Shown here one piece after another: positions 43,165 to 55,295 of a stretch of DNA of 64,000 nt. Source of the DNA: Planococcus sp. MB-3u-03 (GTDB lineage: Bacteria; Bacillota; Bacilli; Bacillales_A; Planococcaceae); assembly GCF_002833405.1 (NCBI RefSeq), contig NZ_CP025123.1, forward strand, positions 65,322 through 129,321, read 5' to 3'. Positions within the stretch are counted from its first letter, which is position 1. Each line of letters opens with the position of its first letter. A model generated the notes under the pieces. That model saw nothing but the letters and a program-made list of their open reading frames with translations. It ran no database searches and was not told the origin of the DNA. The translations under genes and the position numbers were made by a program.

Positions 43165-44839
43165 GGTTCTTCCGCAATTTTGGTGAAGTTTGTCGTAGGC
43201 GCCTTTGGAGAGTTTAATTCGTTTTTTTAAAAGAATATTAGTGAGTGTGATATCAAACTTTTAGACGAAGTAGATCAAAATTAGCTCGGCCATACATCTG
43301 TCGTTTGATTACTTTGATTCGATTTACAGGGCCTTCGATCAACCCATTACTCCATTGATAAACTATGGCATTCTGAACTGCCTGCCAATCCGACCGCAAA
43401 TAATGTTCAAACTGGTTCAGCTCCTTGATTCCAGTTTTTTTGTGCGTTCGATCCAGGCTGCCAACGCATCCGATTCTCTTTGGATGCGCATAATCTGCTG
43501 AAACTGGTCGAGGAGTAGCTGTAATTCTCTTAGCTCCACATTCTTTTTTTAGAAGCAAGTCGATTGCATGCTTCTCCTGCCCTTCGGGCAGCTTTGACCA
43601 CAAGTAACTGTGGAGCTTCTGCCTTGGCACCTTATGGATTTTCTGACTTTGTTCGTTGTTACCTTGGTGTTTCTGTAACTTATGGAGGTAGTCTTTCAAT
43701 CTCGAAAATGATTTTTGGTAGCCCTTTTTCTGTAGTACTTCAAAAATACGTTTTCGTGAAACATCTTGCTTTACTAAAGAAACAATAAGCGAATAATACG
43801 GATCGGCGCTATGGGTTCGATTCCGTTGTATCTGAGGCGGCCTTTCCATACTCACATATCGAGATACGGTTTTATGGTTAAGCGAGAATATTCGGCAGAG
43901 GTCTGCTATTCGTACACCCTTCCGCTATTGGTGCTGCACTTGTTGGATGAGCTGCCACTTCTTTTCTTCGCTTTCTGTCAATATCTTATCGTAGGATTTA
44001 GGAGAAGACTCTGTCGTGGTGCTTTCTTTCCAACTGATTCCCAAAGGGAATTTTCGTTTCAGGAACTAATCGATGCGTTTATTAAGGTTATGAAACAAGT
44101 GCCACCTGTCGGTTACTTGGATCGCCTTCGGCACTCCTGTCGAAAGGGCTTTTGCGTATTCCGTCGAGCCATTCCTTGACGAAACTCGAAATGGAAGGAT
44201 GTTTCTTCAACCAATTACTGACCACTTTTTCTTTCCGACTTTCCAACAACTCAATTGGCCGTTTCTGTTCAAGATCGCAAATAATGGTTCCGTATCTCAT
44301 ACCTCGTTTCAAGGCCCAGTCATCCAGTCCAATCACACGTGGCTCTGCTATGGCGGGCAGTTGTTTGGCATCTCCACTAAGTGGGATCACGTATTTCGAA
44401 GAGATACAACTCGCTGCTTCAGCACTAAGAGAAAAAGTGAGCTGCCGAAAGAAAGCAGCTAACCGCAAGGTTTTTCAATCATAGGCGTTCAACCATTCCG
44501 GCCGTCGCTCTGTAAAGATACGCTGGTGGCAGTCGGACTGGTGATAGAAGAATTTGCGAGCTCTTACATGCAGGGAAACAGGCATTGAATGAAGCGGTGT
44601 ATCCTTGAGTGTCCGCCAATATCGGCTGTGAATCCGGCAGGAAATATGGCGGCACGCCGGACAACGGCTCCCATGCTGAACAGATTCCATATAGAAATGA
44701 AAGGCATCATTAGAAACAGAAACGTGCAAGACGGTCCAAGTTGGGTAGAAGAACTGCAGATTCATGGTTTAACGCCCCCTTAAGAATTTTTACTACTATA
44801 ATTCCCAAAAAGAGGCTTCACCAAAATTGCGGAAGAACC
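43165..44839 (-). mobile_element. ISL3-family insertion sequence, copy 1
   Basis: Terminal inverted repeats GGTTCTTCCGC... (43165-43188) and its complement (44816-44839) enclose one broken transposase gene on the minus strand. Left flank is GATAAAAT; the right flank is AAAATTAAACCGCCGTTGAC, which is the end of an IS21-like element seen elsewhere in the window. Confidence 0.85.
43253..44765 (-). pseudogene. ISL3 transposase, broken (copy 1)
   Basis: Start ATG 44765 gives NLQFFYPTWTVLHVSVS with the N-terminal zinc-finger cysteines (CPACRHISCRIH). The DDE-type core continues in pieces: EPRVIGLDDWALKRGMRYGT and DWQAVQNAIVYQWSNGLIEG. An in-frame stop near 44476, a deletion around 44370 and frameshifts near 43545 and 43880 interrupt it compared with copy 2. 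It cannot encode an active enzyme. Confidence 0.8.
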
Positions 44840-45071
44840 AAAATTAAACCGCCGTTGACAAAATTCAATTTCTTAAAAAAATTTTTAAGCTATAAAATTA
44901 ATTTTAAAAAGGGAAAAAATGTAATTAACTTGACGGTATTTATTTTTATTGTATAATTAATTAATTGGCAGAAAACATAAAATTTTGTATCATTTTATTC
45001 AATTTTTAAAATAATACTTTGAACTAAAACTAATTTAAAACATAAGAAAAATAGAAAAGGATGATTATAAT

Positions 45072-46165
45072 GAAAAATTTGAGTTAGGAAAATTTTGTGT
45101 CTCCCATAAAACCGAATAAATTAAAGAAGAGTAGCGAATTTTTATCTTATTTAAATGAAAGAAATTTAGACGATTTATTAATTGTTAATTCATTTGAAGA
45201 GGGGAAAAGTTTAATTGAATCTCTAAGGTTGCTTGGTTTTAAGGTTAATTTTTTTTGTTGTTATAGGTCTTCTGATGTGCAAAAAAAAATATGGAAATTA
45301 TTATAGAAAGTTCTTTAAAACTTAAAAGATTCCGCAACAATAACTCACAAGTGATAGCTTTTACTAGAAAAGTATTATACAAGTACTATCAATATTTAAA
45401 ATAGTACTTGAGCTCTTTGTCAATAATTTTGATGAAGGAAATTTTCTCAAAGATCGGTTTAAAATTCAGATAGTATAGCAAAGTGTATAATAATTTTCGT
45501 CAAGGTCAAAATATTTTTGTAGAGATGTCACATGATGATTTTGTGAGGGATTTTTCTATCAATCAATTTACCATTATTTTCATCATTAGATTATATACCC
45601 TGAGCACGCTATAATAGTTGATGGAGAAAACATGATGGAGATACCGCTTTTAAGTTTTTATTGTTTAAAAGTGGGATATTATAATTTTAATGTTCTCTTA
45701 TAATTCATAGGTGAAAATATTTTATATGATAAACCAAAATTTTTATCAAATCTTCAGTTAGGTTTATGACCTAATAATACATGAGGTTTTCCGACTATAA
45801 CTTAGATTAAGACTTCAAAATTACTCTAATGGTGAGAATTTAATAGAAGTGATATTAGTAGATGAATTCTGTAATTATACCTGTCTTAGAAAAGTCGATA
45901 TAATTAAGTTTGACAGTGAAGACGATGAAAAGGAGTTATGGTGGCTAAGGAGATTATTACTGATTTAAAACTGATTTATCAATTTATTTATATCATAAAG
46001 AAACGCATTTATGGGATACTTTCTTAATGATTAGCCTGTTAAACAAGTACATATGAAATTTATTTAGACACCATATTAGTACCCTTATGAGACTATATTA
46101 TATACATCGATTAAGTAGGGAATGCTAATTTTGATCTTACTTAAGATTCGTTAAATTTTTATAAA
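45072..46165 (+). pseudogene. Heavily decayed coding stretch, product not recognised
   Basis: ATG 45072 has an AAAAGGATG ribosome site, then a stop, an open piece KPNKLKKSSEFLSYLNERNL, and later fragments such as GENLIEVILVDEFCNYTCLR and VDIIKFDSEDDEKELWWLRR. The last recalls the KxDxEG segment of FkbM-type methyltransferases, but too little is intact to assign it. Confidence 0.35.
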
Positions 46166-46182
46166 TATTGAATGGAGGAAAA

Positions 46183-47191
46183 GTGAAATCCATATTACAA
46201 ACTATGCCATACCCTGATGAGTATACTCTGGTTTTAATTAAACCAGATGGAGTAGAAAAGGAAGCAATTAATTATGTAATTAAGTCTATAGAAGAGCTAG
46301 ACTTAAAATCATTCAAAAAGGTATTTGCAATTAACACCAAAAGTAGTTAGAGAAATCTTATTCATTCTATTGATAGATTCACAAAATATATGTCTCGCTC
46401 TAAAGTATTTGCTATTCTAGTGTATGAAACAATGCTTTCACAAATTAAGAGTATAAAGCCAATAATAAGAAAAATGAACAGTGTAGAAGTTGAGAATATT
46501 CTACATTCACCTGAATCAGGCAACGAATACGACATGCAAATGCGAAATTTTTCCGGAACTTAATATGGAGATTACAATAATTTTGCTGATATGTTTGTAA
46601 AGAAAATTTATCAACTGATTACAATGAGTTTGAAATAAAGCTTAAAAATCTGTCAAAGTACAAGCGAAAGTACTCAGCTTTATTATACCTTCAGATATTT
46701 ATAATGAAATTCAAAAACTTTTAAAATTTATAAATAGTAATAATAAGTTAAAACCCTTTTTATTAGAATGGAGTATGAAGTTTTTCAAAGAGTATAATTA
46801 TAAAATACTAGGTTACTTTTATTGGAAACAATTGTAGAAGATATAGATGAGCATAATGAAGACCTTTATATTGACCCTAAAGATGTCATTAATTTAATTA
46901 ACAAAATGGTGGTACTTTTTCTATCAGCAACTACTCATCTTTTAATTATCAGATAATTACTTTGATGAATTATGGGATAGTGGCCTCAAAGGTGCCATCG
47001 TGTCCATCCAAGATATACGTTAAAGGAGACAGACTTTTGAGAGAAGAGACTAAGGGTAAAGGAAAATGTATGAGTGGAGGAAGTGGCGGTATATCAACAC
47101 CTGGTAGATATGGTATCTCCTACGAAATTTTCATGAGTTATTCGCAATAGGAAATAATATTGATAATAATGCCGAATGGATACTAGGATGA
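46183..47191 (+). pseudogene. Nucleoside-diphosphate-kinase-domain gene, frameshifted
   Basis: GTG 46183 after GGAGGAAAA begins an NDK-like domain: EYTLVLIKPDGVEKEAINYV, SIEELDLKSFKKVF, then in another frame ENILHSPESGNEYDMQMRNF, FFPEL, where Glu-Tyr-Asp follows the family's active-site loop position; the catalytic His-Gly-Ser loop is altered to HSPESG. About 200 further residues follow to 47191. The combination recalls polysaccharide-cluster proteins that carry an NDK-like domain. Several indels break it. Confidence 0.45.
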
Positions 47192-47501
47192 ACTAGTTTC
47201 AAAGAGACTAAATAAACGATATTGCAGAAATTAAAATCACTTAATTTTTACTTTCTGATGTACTTGGTTTCAAGGTTATCTTACTAATCACTTAGACATT
47301 TATATCAACTAGGTTATCTTGACTTTAGGCATAGAACATTTTTCCTTGTTTATAGTTGTTGTGTTCACTATGTTATACAGGAATTGAAAAGGATCTTTCT
47401 TTGTGTTGTGTGCACTCGAGTCTTGTAGTTTCCATTTAATACGAATAATATTTACCGAAAATTATAATAGTATTATTTTAACGAAAAACTAGGGGTTCAG
47501 T

Positions 47502-48408
47502 ATGAATATTGTACTCATTTTGCCTGAAAAGCATATCAATCATTTGTTCACGGAGAAGTGTGGGAGAAGATATAGATTCATTAGGTATAAAAAGCTATTG
47601 AAAGTTTAGAGGGGTATAATTGTGAAATTCTGACTTCTAACATAATTAATTATTTGAATGGTATAAACAGGTTAGAGGAAAAACTTTCTGTTGCAATACA
47701 TTTTGATTGGCCATCTGTCTTGATAGAGAAATGTAAAACATATTGTTTTTCAGCAATATTATGAAGATGTATATTACAACGAGTTGGACAGATTTTAAAA
47801 CTTTGATTTAGTAATCACTAATAGCTATAATATTTCAAAAAGCATAAGGATATTTTGTATTTTCCTTTAGCAGTAGATACTGAGTTATTCTCTGTAGGAA
47901 AAATTGAATCACTAAAATCAGATGTAGTTTTTATAGGGAATACGAAAATGCGTGATGACGAATCTTATGAACAGTATTTAAAGCCAGCCACAAAATTCGA
48001 TTTAAAATTTATGGTAATGGATGGGATAAAGAAGCCTTCAACTTTACAAACCATATTATGAAGGTATTATCAGTATAGAAGAGAATGGTAAAGGTCTACC
48101 AGTCTACTAATATAGTTTTATGTATACACAATAAAGCTTATATAGAAAATATGGCCTTATAACTAATAGGTTTTCCAAGCATTATCAACGGGGAAGGTAT
48201 TAGTTTCAGACTTTCATCCTGCTATGATCGAGATGTTTCCTAATGAAAAGGGGTCATTTATACAAAAGGACATGAACACGGAACAAATCCTAGAGGAACT
48301 ACTAAATGATCCGGAAAAAGAATGAAAATTGCTCAACAGGGTAGAAATGAGGTTTTGAAAAATCATACTTGGTTGAACCGATTGGATCCAGTATTTAAAA
48401 ATCAGTAG
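47502..48408 (+). pseudogene. CgeB-like glycosyltransferase, frameshifted
   Basis: ATG 47502 gives NIVLILPEKHI. The main open piece reads ILYFPLAVDTELFSVGKIES, SDVVFIGNTKMRDDESYEQY. Later fragments give IYGNGWDKEAFN-like, YQSTNIVLCIHNKAYIENYG, ITNRFF, VLVSDFHPAMIEMFPNEKG and end ... LNRLDPVFKNQ at 48408. VFIGN, the G-W pair and the final acceptor-side block are typical of CgeB/GT4-type glycosyltransferases that decorate spore or surface glycans. At least six indels. Bases 48409-48724 hold no gene. Confidence 0.55.
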
Positions 48409-48800
48409 ACAATAAAGTCTTTAATTTAATGTATTGACTGGATTTTATTTTAGAAATTCAAAATCATTATACTAGATATAAATTTGTCAAATATACTTTT
48501 AAAATTTCCTTTGTACTCAAATTTTATGTAAAACAATTTAACATATTCAGTCTTCTATAGCCTTTCCATTAAGCTATCATTTAACTAAGATAATATATGC
48601 TTTCCTTAATAATATGACAAACATTTTAAATAATACAAATGATAAAGTACTTCGGTTCCATTATTTAAATGAATTCCTGTTGAAAATTAAGGTTCTTCTA
48701 AAAGTTCATTATTATTAAATTTCATATGGTCTGAAAGAAAAGAAAAGCCGAAATTTATCCGGCTACGGTAGTGACTCCTTAAAGTTAGAATTTTATTTAT

Positions 48801-49640
48801 GCAGATAATTGGCTGGCATGCATCCGGTATTGGACCGGGCTCATGCCGGCCAATTTTTGTTTGATGCGTTCGTTGTTATAATAGTTTATGTATTGTACGA
48901 TCCGCTGTTTTAATTCTTTGTAGCATACCAATGCTTATCCGTAATACATTTCCTGCTTCAAGAGGCCAAAGAAGTTTTCCATGGCCACATTATCGGCACA
49001 GGTTCCTTTTTGGGACATGCTTTGGAAGATCCGTTGCCCCTTCAATGCCTTCACCCACTTACGGTGCTGGTATTGCCATCACTGATCGGAATGGATAGTT
49101 GTCCGGTAGACCGCCTGCTTCTCGATAATCGGCAGGACCTGATGCAGCGATTCCAGAACGAAGTCGAGGGTCGGCCGTTTTGCCGTGCTTACCCCGATGA
49201 TTTCGCCGTTGTAGAGATCCATGATCGGACTTAAATAAAGCTTTTCTTCTCCCGTGCACTTGAACTCCGTGACGTCGGTCGTCAATTTCTGAAGGCGTGC
49301 GGCGTGGAAAACCTGAGGTTCATCTGGTTTTTGGCGATGGTTCCAACTTTTCCTCTGTAAGATTTATAATGCAATTTATGGATGAATTTTCCTCATGTGA
49401 GATTCAACTCGTTCATGATGCGCTGCACTTTCTTGTGGTTGATGACAAGGCCAATCGCCTGTAACGCCAGGCGGATCCGGCGGTATCCGTAACGGCCTTC
49501 GTGCTTCTCAAACAATTCCAGGATCAGGTTTTTCCACTCCTAGTCGGGGTCTTCCGAGTTGAACCGTTGCCGGTGGTAATGGTAGGTCGCTTCCGTAACA
49601 CCAACGATCTTCAGCACATCCTTTAATCGAAATCCTTCTT
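48801..49640 (-). pseudogene. IS3 element C orfB transposase, broken
   Basis: The minus-strand frame 49285-49079 carries the first catalytic Asp (TTDVTEFKCTGEEKLYLSPI) and the second (IHSDQ) of the rve/DDE integrase core. Upstream and downstream parts are in other frames, with stops (for example at 49396 and 49079). Not functional. Confidence 0.65.
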
Positions 49641-50186
49641 TGTGGAGTTCGAACGCCAGTGCTGCTTGTGCTTTTCGAGGAAGACATCCGGATTCTCCTG
49701 GAAAGCTTTTAACTTTTTTAAATACGCAACTTCTAAATGGAGAAGCTCATTCTCACGTTCGAGTTGTTCTTCCCGGGAAAAGGCCCTTTCAAGCTTGCCC
49801 GCAGTCGGTTTCGGTTTTTTAGACATGGAGGGCCGTCCTTTCGCTCGTTTTTCCAGGCCTTTTATCCCTTCCGTCAAAAACTTTTGGTTCCAATTCGTAA
49901 TGAATGTCGGATTGTTCATCTCAAATTGGATCGCTGTGTCTTGGTAAGAAGCACCTGTTTGTTTCATAAAGTGTAATACATCCACCTTGAATTGAACAGA
50001 ATACACCTGTTTCGTCTGCTTCCTGCGCAATCCTCCTTCTCCAAACTCTTGATAAGCGCGCATCCCGCGTTTAATAGGCGTAGAACTCGGAATTCCGTAT
50101 TCTCGCGCTAAATATTCATACCCCAAAGATTTTTCCAAGTACTGCTTCACCAACAGCAGTTTGAAACCCTCACTATATTTCGCCAT
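49623..50186 (-). CDS. IS3 element C orfA (helix-turn-helix, leucine-zipper protein)
   Basis: Start ATG 50186. Two HTH units (LLLVKQYLEKSLGYEYLARE and YQDTAIQFEMNNPTFITNWN) and a C-terminal coiled coil (LERENELLHLEVAYLKKLKA) are as in IS150-group OrfA. 187 residues, intact. In active elements it is fused to OrfB by frameshifting; here orfB is broken. Confidence 0.8.
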   Translation of the reverse strand: MAKYSEGFKLLLVKQYLEKSLGYEYLAREYGIPSSTPIKRGMRAYQEFGEGGLRRKQTKQVYSVQFKVDVLHFMKQTGASYQDTAIQFEMNNPTFITNWNQKFLTEGIKGLEKRAKGRPSMSKKPKPTAGKLERAFSREEQLERENELLHLEVAYLKKLKAFQENPDVFLEKHKQHWRSNSTKKDFD

Positions 50187-50320
50187 AGAAAAACACCGCT
50201 AAAGTTAGATTTGAACTCTAAATTTCGGGGTGCGCTAACTACCCCACCTGTAAAGTAGCTTAAGTGGGAAATTTTATTTTGGCTATAATCGGGAAAATTA
50301 AACCGGCATTCACATAACCC

Positions 50321-51836
50321 ATGGATTTGCATTTCTTTTACTAGACTTGAATAGTCTTGCACATTTCAGTTTCTTGTGATGCCTTTCATTTGTATATGGA
50401 ATCTACTCAACATCGGAGCCGTTATCTGACGTGCTGCCAAATTTCTTGTCGGAATCACAGCCGATATTGGTGCACCCTCAAGGATACACCGCTTCATTCA
50501 ATGCCTGTTTTTCTCCATGCAAGGGCTCGGAAACTTTTCTGCCACCAGGACATCTTTACGGAGCGACGGCCGGAATGGTGGAAAACCTATAATCGAAAAA
50601 CCATGCGATTACCTGCTTTCTTTGGGCAGATCGCTTTTTCTCTTAGTGCTGAAGTCGCGCATTGTATCTTTTCGAAATATGGGGCCCTACTTAGCGGAAA
50701 GGCCTTTCATTACTTGATTCGAAAAGAATAGCTGCTCCCGCGCATGATTGTGCTGGATGACTAGGCTTTGAAAAAAGGTATGAGATAGGGAGTCGTTATT
50801 TGCGACCTTGAACAGAGACGGCCATTTGAGTTGTTGGAAAGCCGTAAAGAAAAAGTGGTCAGTACTTGGTTGAAGCAATATCCTTCCATTCTAGTTTCGT
50901 GAAGAGATGACTCGGCGGAATATGTAAAACCTCTTTCAACAGTAGCATTGAAAGTGATTTAAGTAACCGGCAGGTGGCTTTTGTTTAATAATCTTAATAA
51001 ACGCATCGAGCAGTTCCTGAACCGAAAGGCTCCGTTGGGAATCAGTTAGCAAGAAGGTACAGCGATAGAGCGTTCTCCTTAATCCAACGATAAGATATTG
51101 ACAGAAAGTGAAGAAAAGAAGTAGCAGCTCAGCCAACAAGTGTAGGTCCAACACTGGAAGGTTACACAAATAGCAGACATCTGCAGAAAATTCTCGCTTG
51201 ACCGTAAAACCTTATCTTGATATACCCGTATGGAAAGACTGTCTCAGGTGCAACGGAAACGGACCCATAGCGCCGATCCGTATCATTCGCTTATCGTTTA
51301 TCTAGTAAGGCAAGATGTTTCACAGAAACAAATTTTCGAAGTACTACAGGAAAAGGCATACTAAAAATCATTTTAGACTTTGAAAGACAACCTCTTAAAT
51401 TTGCAGAAACAAAAATATAATGAAATGATGAACAAGCTCAAATAATCTATAAGGTGCCAATCTGCATGATGGACAAGAGAAAAAGATAATCGACCAGTTT
51501 CAAGCAGATTATGCGTATACTAAGAGAACCGGGTGCGTTGTCTGCCGGAATTGGACGCATAGAAAAACCTAAATTAAGGTGCTGAAACAGTTTGGACATT
51601 ACTTGCGGTCGGATTGGCAGATAGTTCAGAATGCTCTATTTCACCAATGGAGCAATCGTTTGGTTCAGGGACACGTGAATCGTATTAAAGTTATCAAAAG
51701 GTAAATGTATGGCCGGGCAAAATTCAACTTACTTCGTCAAAAAGTTTTATATTATTCTCGCTAATGCTTTCTTAAAAAAGTAAATAAACCTCCAATTTAT
51801 GATGAAGACAAACTTCGCCAAAAACGTGGAAGAACC
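50321..51836 (+). mobile_element. ISL3-family element, copy 3, decayed and left-truncated
   Basis: From 50321 the + strand reads DLHFFY, HISVSCDAFHLYMESTQHRS, HSRYWCTLKDTPLHSMPVFL, matching the ISL3 transposase start, and degenerates through stops and many substitutions. The right terminal repeat, degenerate (GTGGAAGAACC), ends at 51836. The left terminal repeat is missing and replaced by IS21 end sequence. This is the oldest ISL3 copy by divergence. Confidence 0.75.
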
Positions 51837-52020
51837 AAAATTAGACCGGCGTTGACATGATATATACTATTCTTAAAAGGAGCAGGTGTCGTAGTAGAAA
51901 AATAGAAGAAACTTTTACAATTAGAGAATTCCATCAAAAGAACATTCATTAAGAAATATTGCGTAAGTGATAGGTTTTGACCAGAAAACTATATAAGGTG
52001 GTTTACAAAAGCTATCTCGA
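51837..52020 (+). mobile_element. IS21 istA N-terminal remnant
   Basis: TTTTACAATTAGAGAATTCC and the following 80 bases line up with the istA start at 61490-61580 (IRELHQKGW..., FDRKTVRKYI), with many changes. The flank AAAATTAGACCGGCGTTGAC is the IS21 terminus again. Bases 52021-52663 contain no gene I can support. Confidence 0.45.
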
Positions 52021-52663
52021 AGCTCTATGCGGATGAAACGACTAAGCAAGATACTGATAATGCTTGTATAAACGTTAGACAAAATAGATTTCTAATTATT
52101 AAGATAATTTAGGTTTTAACAAATATAAGATTCATCTCCTTATAAATATGAAGATTGTGATAGGCTACAGCTATTTATAAAAGGGAGAACAGAACAAACA
52201 GATTCATAAAATACGGAGAGGTTTTAAAGTTGTAAGTAGAATTGTTTTATATTAACTCGATTAAGAAAAACCTTAATATGTCAGAAATAATATAAAACAA
52301 TATATCTAGAAGAGGTCGAAGTAATTTGAAGAATTTTACATCACAGTTATATAACTGTGCAAAGAAGTTTAAACCCTTTCGATATTTCATATTTCAGTGA
52401 CTATTCTATAGTAGCATTCAAATTGACTGATGCATATTTACGCGGGTAGTTAGAGGTACAGGTGAACTTCAAAGAAGCTGTGGAAAATACGTTAATCCAT
52501 CACATGAATGGACAGCCAGAGAAGTTCCACTGATTAAGGCCATGAATTTTTACCAGGTCTGCCACCTTATTTATCACACAGTTCCATTTGCTTTACCACG
52601 ATTTGTCCCACCATTTACCAAACCAACCACAAAGCCCTATAGACCAAGAGTTATAAGTCTGCA

Positions 52664-54330
52664 GGACTTGCTTTGTTTCTTTTTATGCATTGGGCAATGA
52701 GTTCTTATCTCTGTCCTAAACCATGGCACTCACGCATCGGTATATCTCCATCGATCATGAGTTGGTAGAAGTCGTGGATGATCCGGTCGAGAATGGCTTC
52801 TGCAATTGCTTCATTTCCCAGCTTCACATGCCAGTTTGAGAATTTGTTCTTTGTTCAAGTGGCTATCGGCGTGATACGCGATGTTTTCAATGCAGACAAT
52901 GGAATCTAAAAAGGCACCTACATTAATCAACCGCTGAAGTTTATTATTTTTCCGGCGCGAGGTACTCCAAATCTACAAGCAACGAAAAACGCTCATCAAA
53001 AGCCATCTGTTGAAAATTTCGCTTGGACACTTGTTCCTCATAGGCCTCTGCCATGACATTTAATTTCATGTCGTTCAGCTTGTTCATCGTCTGCTCATTC
53101 ATGCGTGTCCCTCGTAATAGGCTGCTCCGCGAGTGAAGCCATAATTAGTCGTGGTGGTTTCCATCTTTCTTTTCAGTTCCTATTCTGCATCGCGTTTCTT
53201 ATTATTCGCCAGCAGTGTTTGTACGCTTTTGGCCGTAGGTCTTGCAGTCATAGAGATAATCATTTTACAAGTCCGTTCAATCTCATACTTGAAGTAGCGT
53301 CGCTCTGTTTTCTTCAAGGAAAAGATCAATTGTAAGGCCAATTTTCCGGTGCTTTCACCGATGCTTTCAGCCAAATCCTTCGCATTTTTGGGTATCTAGT
53401 CGACATAGAGATTGTGGGTGTCGGGGGTTGTCTTGCCATATAATCGTTTATGAGAAGCGCTCCGCATATTGTTAAAGTAAATCTCGACAGGATTATTGGT
53501 GAGGCACACTTCGACATGACGATTGATGTATTCGTTGGGAACGATAAAATATAATCTCGACAGACATTTGATAATCCGGCCGCACTTTAGCCATCTTCCA
53601 TTCAGACATTTTGTAGAATGCGGGGGCAGAGGGGAAAGCGCAAATTTCTTTTCTTCTTCAAATAACTCCCTTGCTTTCTGGTGAAAGGCCGTTGGTTGAA
53701 CTCATCCCACTTTTTTTGATTTCTTCATTCAGTTACTCAATACTGAAACACTGTGTGTTTCGAAGTGCTGCGATGACCCAGACCGAAATGATACCGACTG
53801 ATCCCTCGACACTGGCTTTCAAATTATTCGGAGTAACGATCTGCGTACTCCTGCCGAAATAGGCAAAAGCATAAATATGGGCCATGATCCTGGGAGACAA
53901 ATTCATGGATAACGTGGCGACAACGTCGCCACAAAGACACATGTCTTCACTTTCTCGCCCGTACCCCGGTCAATAATGAAGGCAGTAGAGCCGGCCCAAT
54001 CCACTTTCATAATCTCCCTAGGTTTCCGGCGTATTCGCAATGTAGCTTTATGCTTATTCGCATAGCTACTGTAGTGGCGGACAAAAGTTCGGTAAGAGTA
54101 AGGGATTTTCTTGTTCATCCGTCATTTAGTCTCATATTCATGGTGAAGTAGTGAGAGCGTGACATTAAGCTTGGCAAGTTCCTAGTGAATACGATCAAAG
54201 TTGAGTGGCTTTCTTCCAGAGGCTTCCACTGACTTCTCAAGAAATAAGAATTACTCAATCAATTTGTCGGTCAGCTCTTCCTCTAAAGGACCTTTAACCT
54301 CAAAATCCTGGTATATTGAGGCATAAAAAA
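52664..54330 (-). mobile_element. Second, different IS21-family element, decayed
   Basis: On the minus strand istB fragments (KLGNEAIAEAILDRIIHDFY, QLMIDGDIPMRECHGLGQR at its end near 52700; TARPTAKSVQTLLANNKKRD) follow istA fragments (IPYSYRTFVRHYSSYANKHK, PREIMKVDWAGSTAFIIDR, LSPRIMAHIYAFAYFGRSTQ). These belong to another IS21 subgroup than the element at 61 kb. Numerous stops; not functional. Confidence 0.6.
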
Positions 54331-54699
54331 TACCTCCTATAAAAAATGTCACATAAATAGGTGTGCCCATCAATTATATACAGGTATCAGATCGTTTGAT
54401 GCATATCGTGTCATTCAGTGGTACATTATTTGTAAATTATTGGTAAAAAAGATGGCGGGTGTGGCTTATTTTAGTGGCTGTAATCAGTCCTACATTACCA
54501 ATAGTGTAAGACGTCAAAAATACGTAAATATTATCCAAACTCAGATTAGCTTGCAAACTCAGTTAGATTTTGAGTAAATGGTCGTAAAAATAATATAGTT
54601 AGAAAACAAATATCTTTATCTCATTGCATTTATCCTTTCACGTTTCAGTTATAAATATGTAGAATGGCTCTATCGGTCTCTTCGGAAAATGGAGGTCAT

Positions 54700-55110
54700 G
54701 AGTGCTATGAAGATGCCTTTACGTGTTGCAAATAAGGGTGTAAAGGAAAAAGTACGATTCTGAAAAATTTCATGAATTCCGATCACAAAGGTGGAAACAC
54801 TGGCGAAACTAATTTTTGAAACACTACTGGCCAAAAGGCATACAAGGAGTAGATAGAAATCTGTTTATATGAAGTGAATGGAATATTCATATAAACGTCG
54901 CATTTCTAATAATCCTTGGATATTTGCCAATGAACTAAATAGATTTTACAACACACTTAAAAGTGAATAATGTAAGGGAATTCCAAGTGAGTACCTTGAT
55001 GTATTTCAACGGTCAAAAAATTTAAGTTCTCTACGATTATGTGAAAACGGTGGTTATTGCGCATATATCCGCAGAAATCCGCTTCAAGCTCGGCTTCTCA
55101 CTTACCATAG
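54700..55110 (+). mobile_element. istA internal remnant of the 61-kb IS21 type
   Basis: Segments such as AAAACGGTGGTTATTGCG (about 55046) and CACTACTGGCCAAAAGGCAT match 62020-62070 and 61795-61820 of the IS21 element downstream in order and orientation, with many substitutions and gaps. Bases 54331-54699 and 55111-55295 show no gene. Confidence 0.5.
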
Positions 55111-55295
55111 CCCAACATCTAAAAGGGTAAGGCTTATTAGACTTAGACAAAAGGGAATTTTGAATAAGAGGTCTACTATACTATGTATAGAAATGTCAGT
55201 AAATAAGTCCTCTCAAAAGATAATTTTAATTTTAAAAGCTAACTTCAAAGTCATTTTTAACTAATCATCTTGAACTTCGATGCTTTTATTTTTTC

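Larger units (their letters stand above)
48769..50237 (-). mobile_element. IS3-family element C
   Basis: Imperfect terminal repeats TAGTGACTCCTTAAAGTTAGA at the left and, read on the other strand, TAGCGCACCCCGAAATTTAGA at the right. The sequence CTAC precedes the left end and follows the right end, as a 4-bp target repeat inside the IS21 remnant. It encodes orfA (intact) and orfB (broken) on the minus strand. Confidence 0.7.
48725..50312 (+). mobile_element. IS21-like right-end remnant, interrupted by an IS3 element
   Basis: Bases 48725-48768 (... CTGAAAGAAAAGAAAAGCCG ... CCGGCTAC) and 50238-50312 (CCCACCTGTAAAGTAGCTTA ... AAACCGGCATTCACA) are similar to the istB end and right terminus of the IS21 element at 63410-63534. 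An IS3-family element separates the halves, with CTAC at both junctions. Confidence 0.6.
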
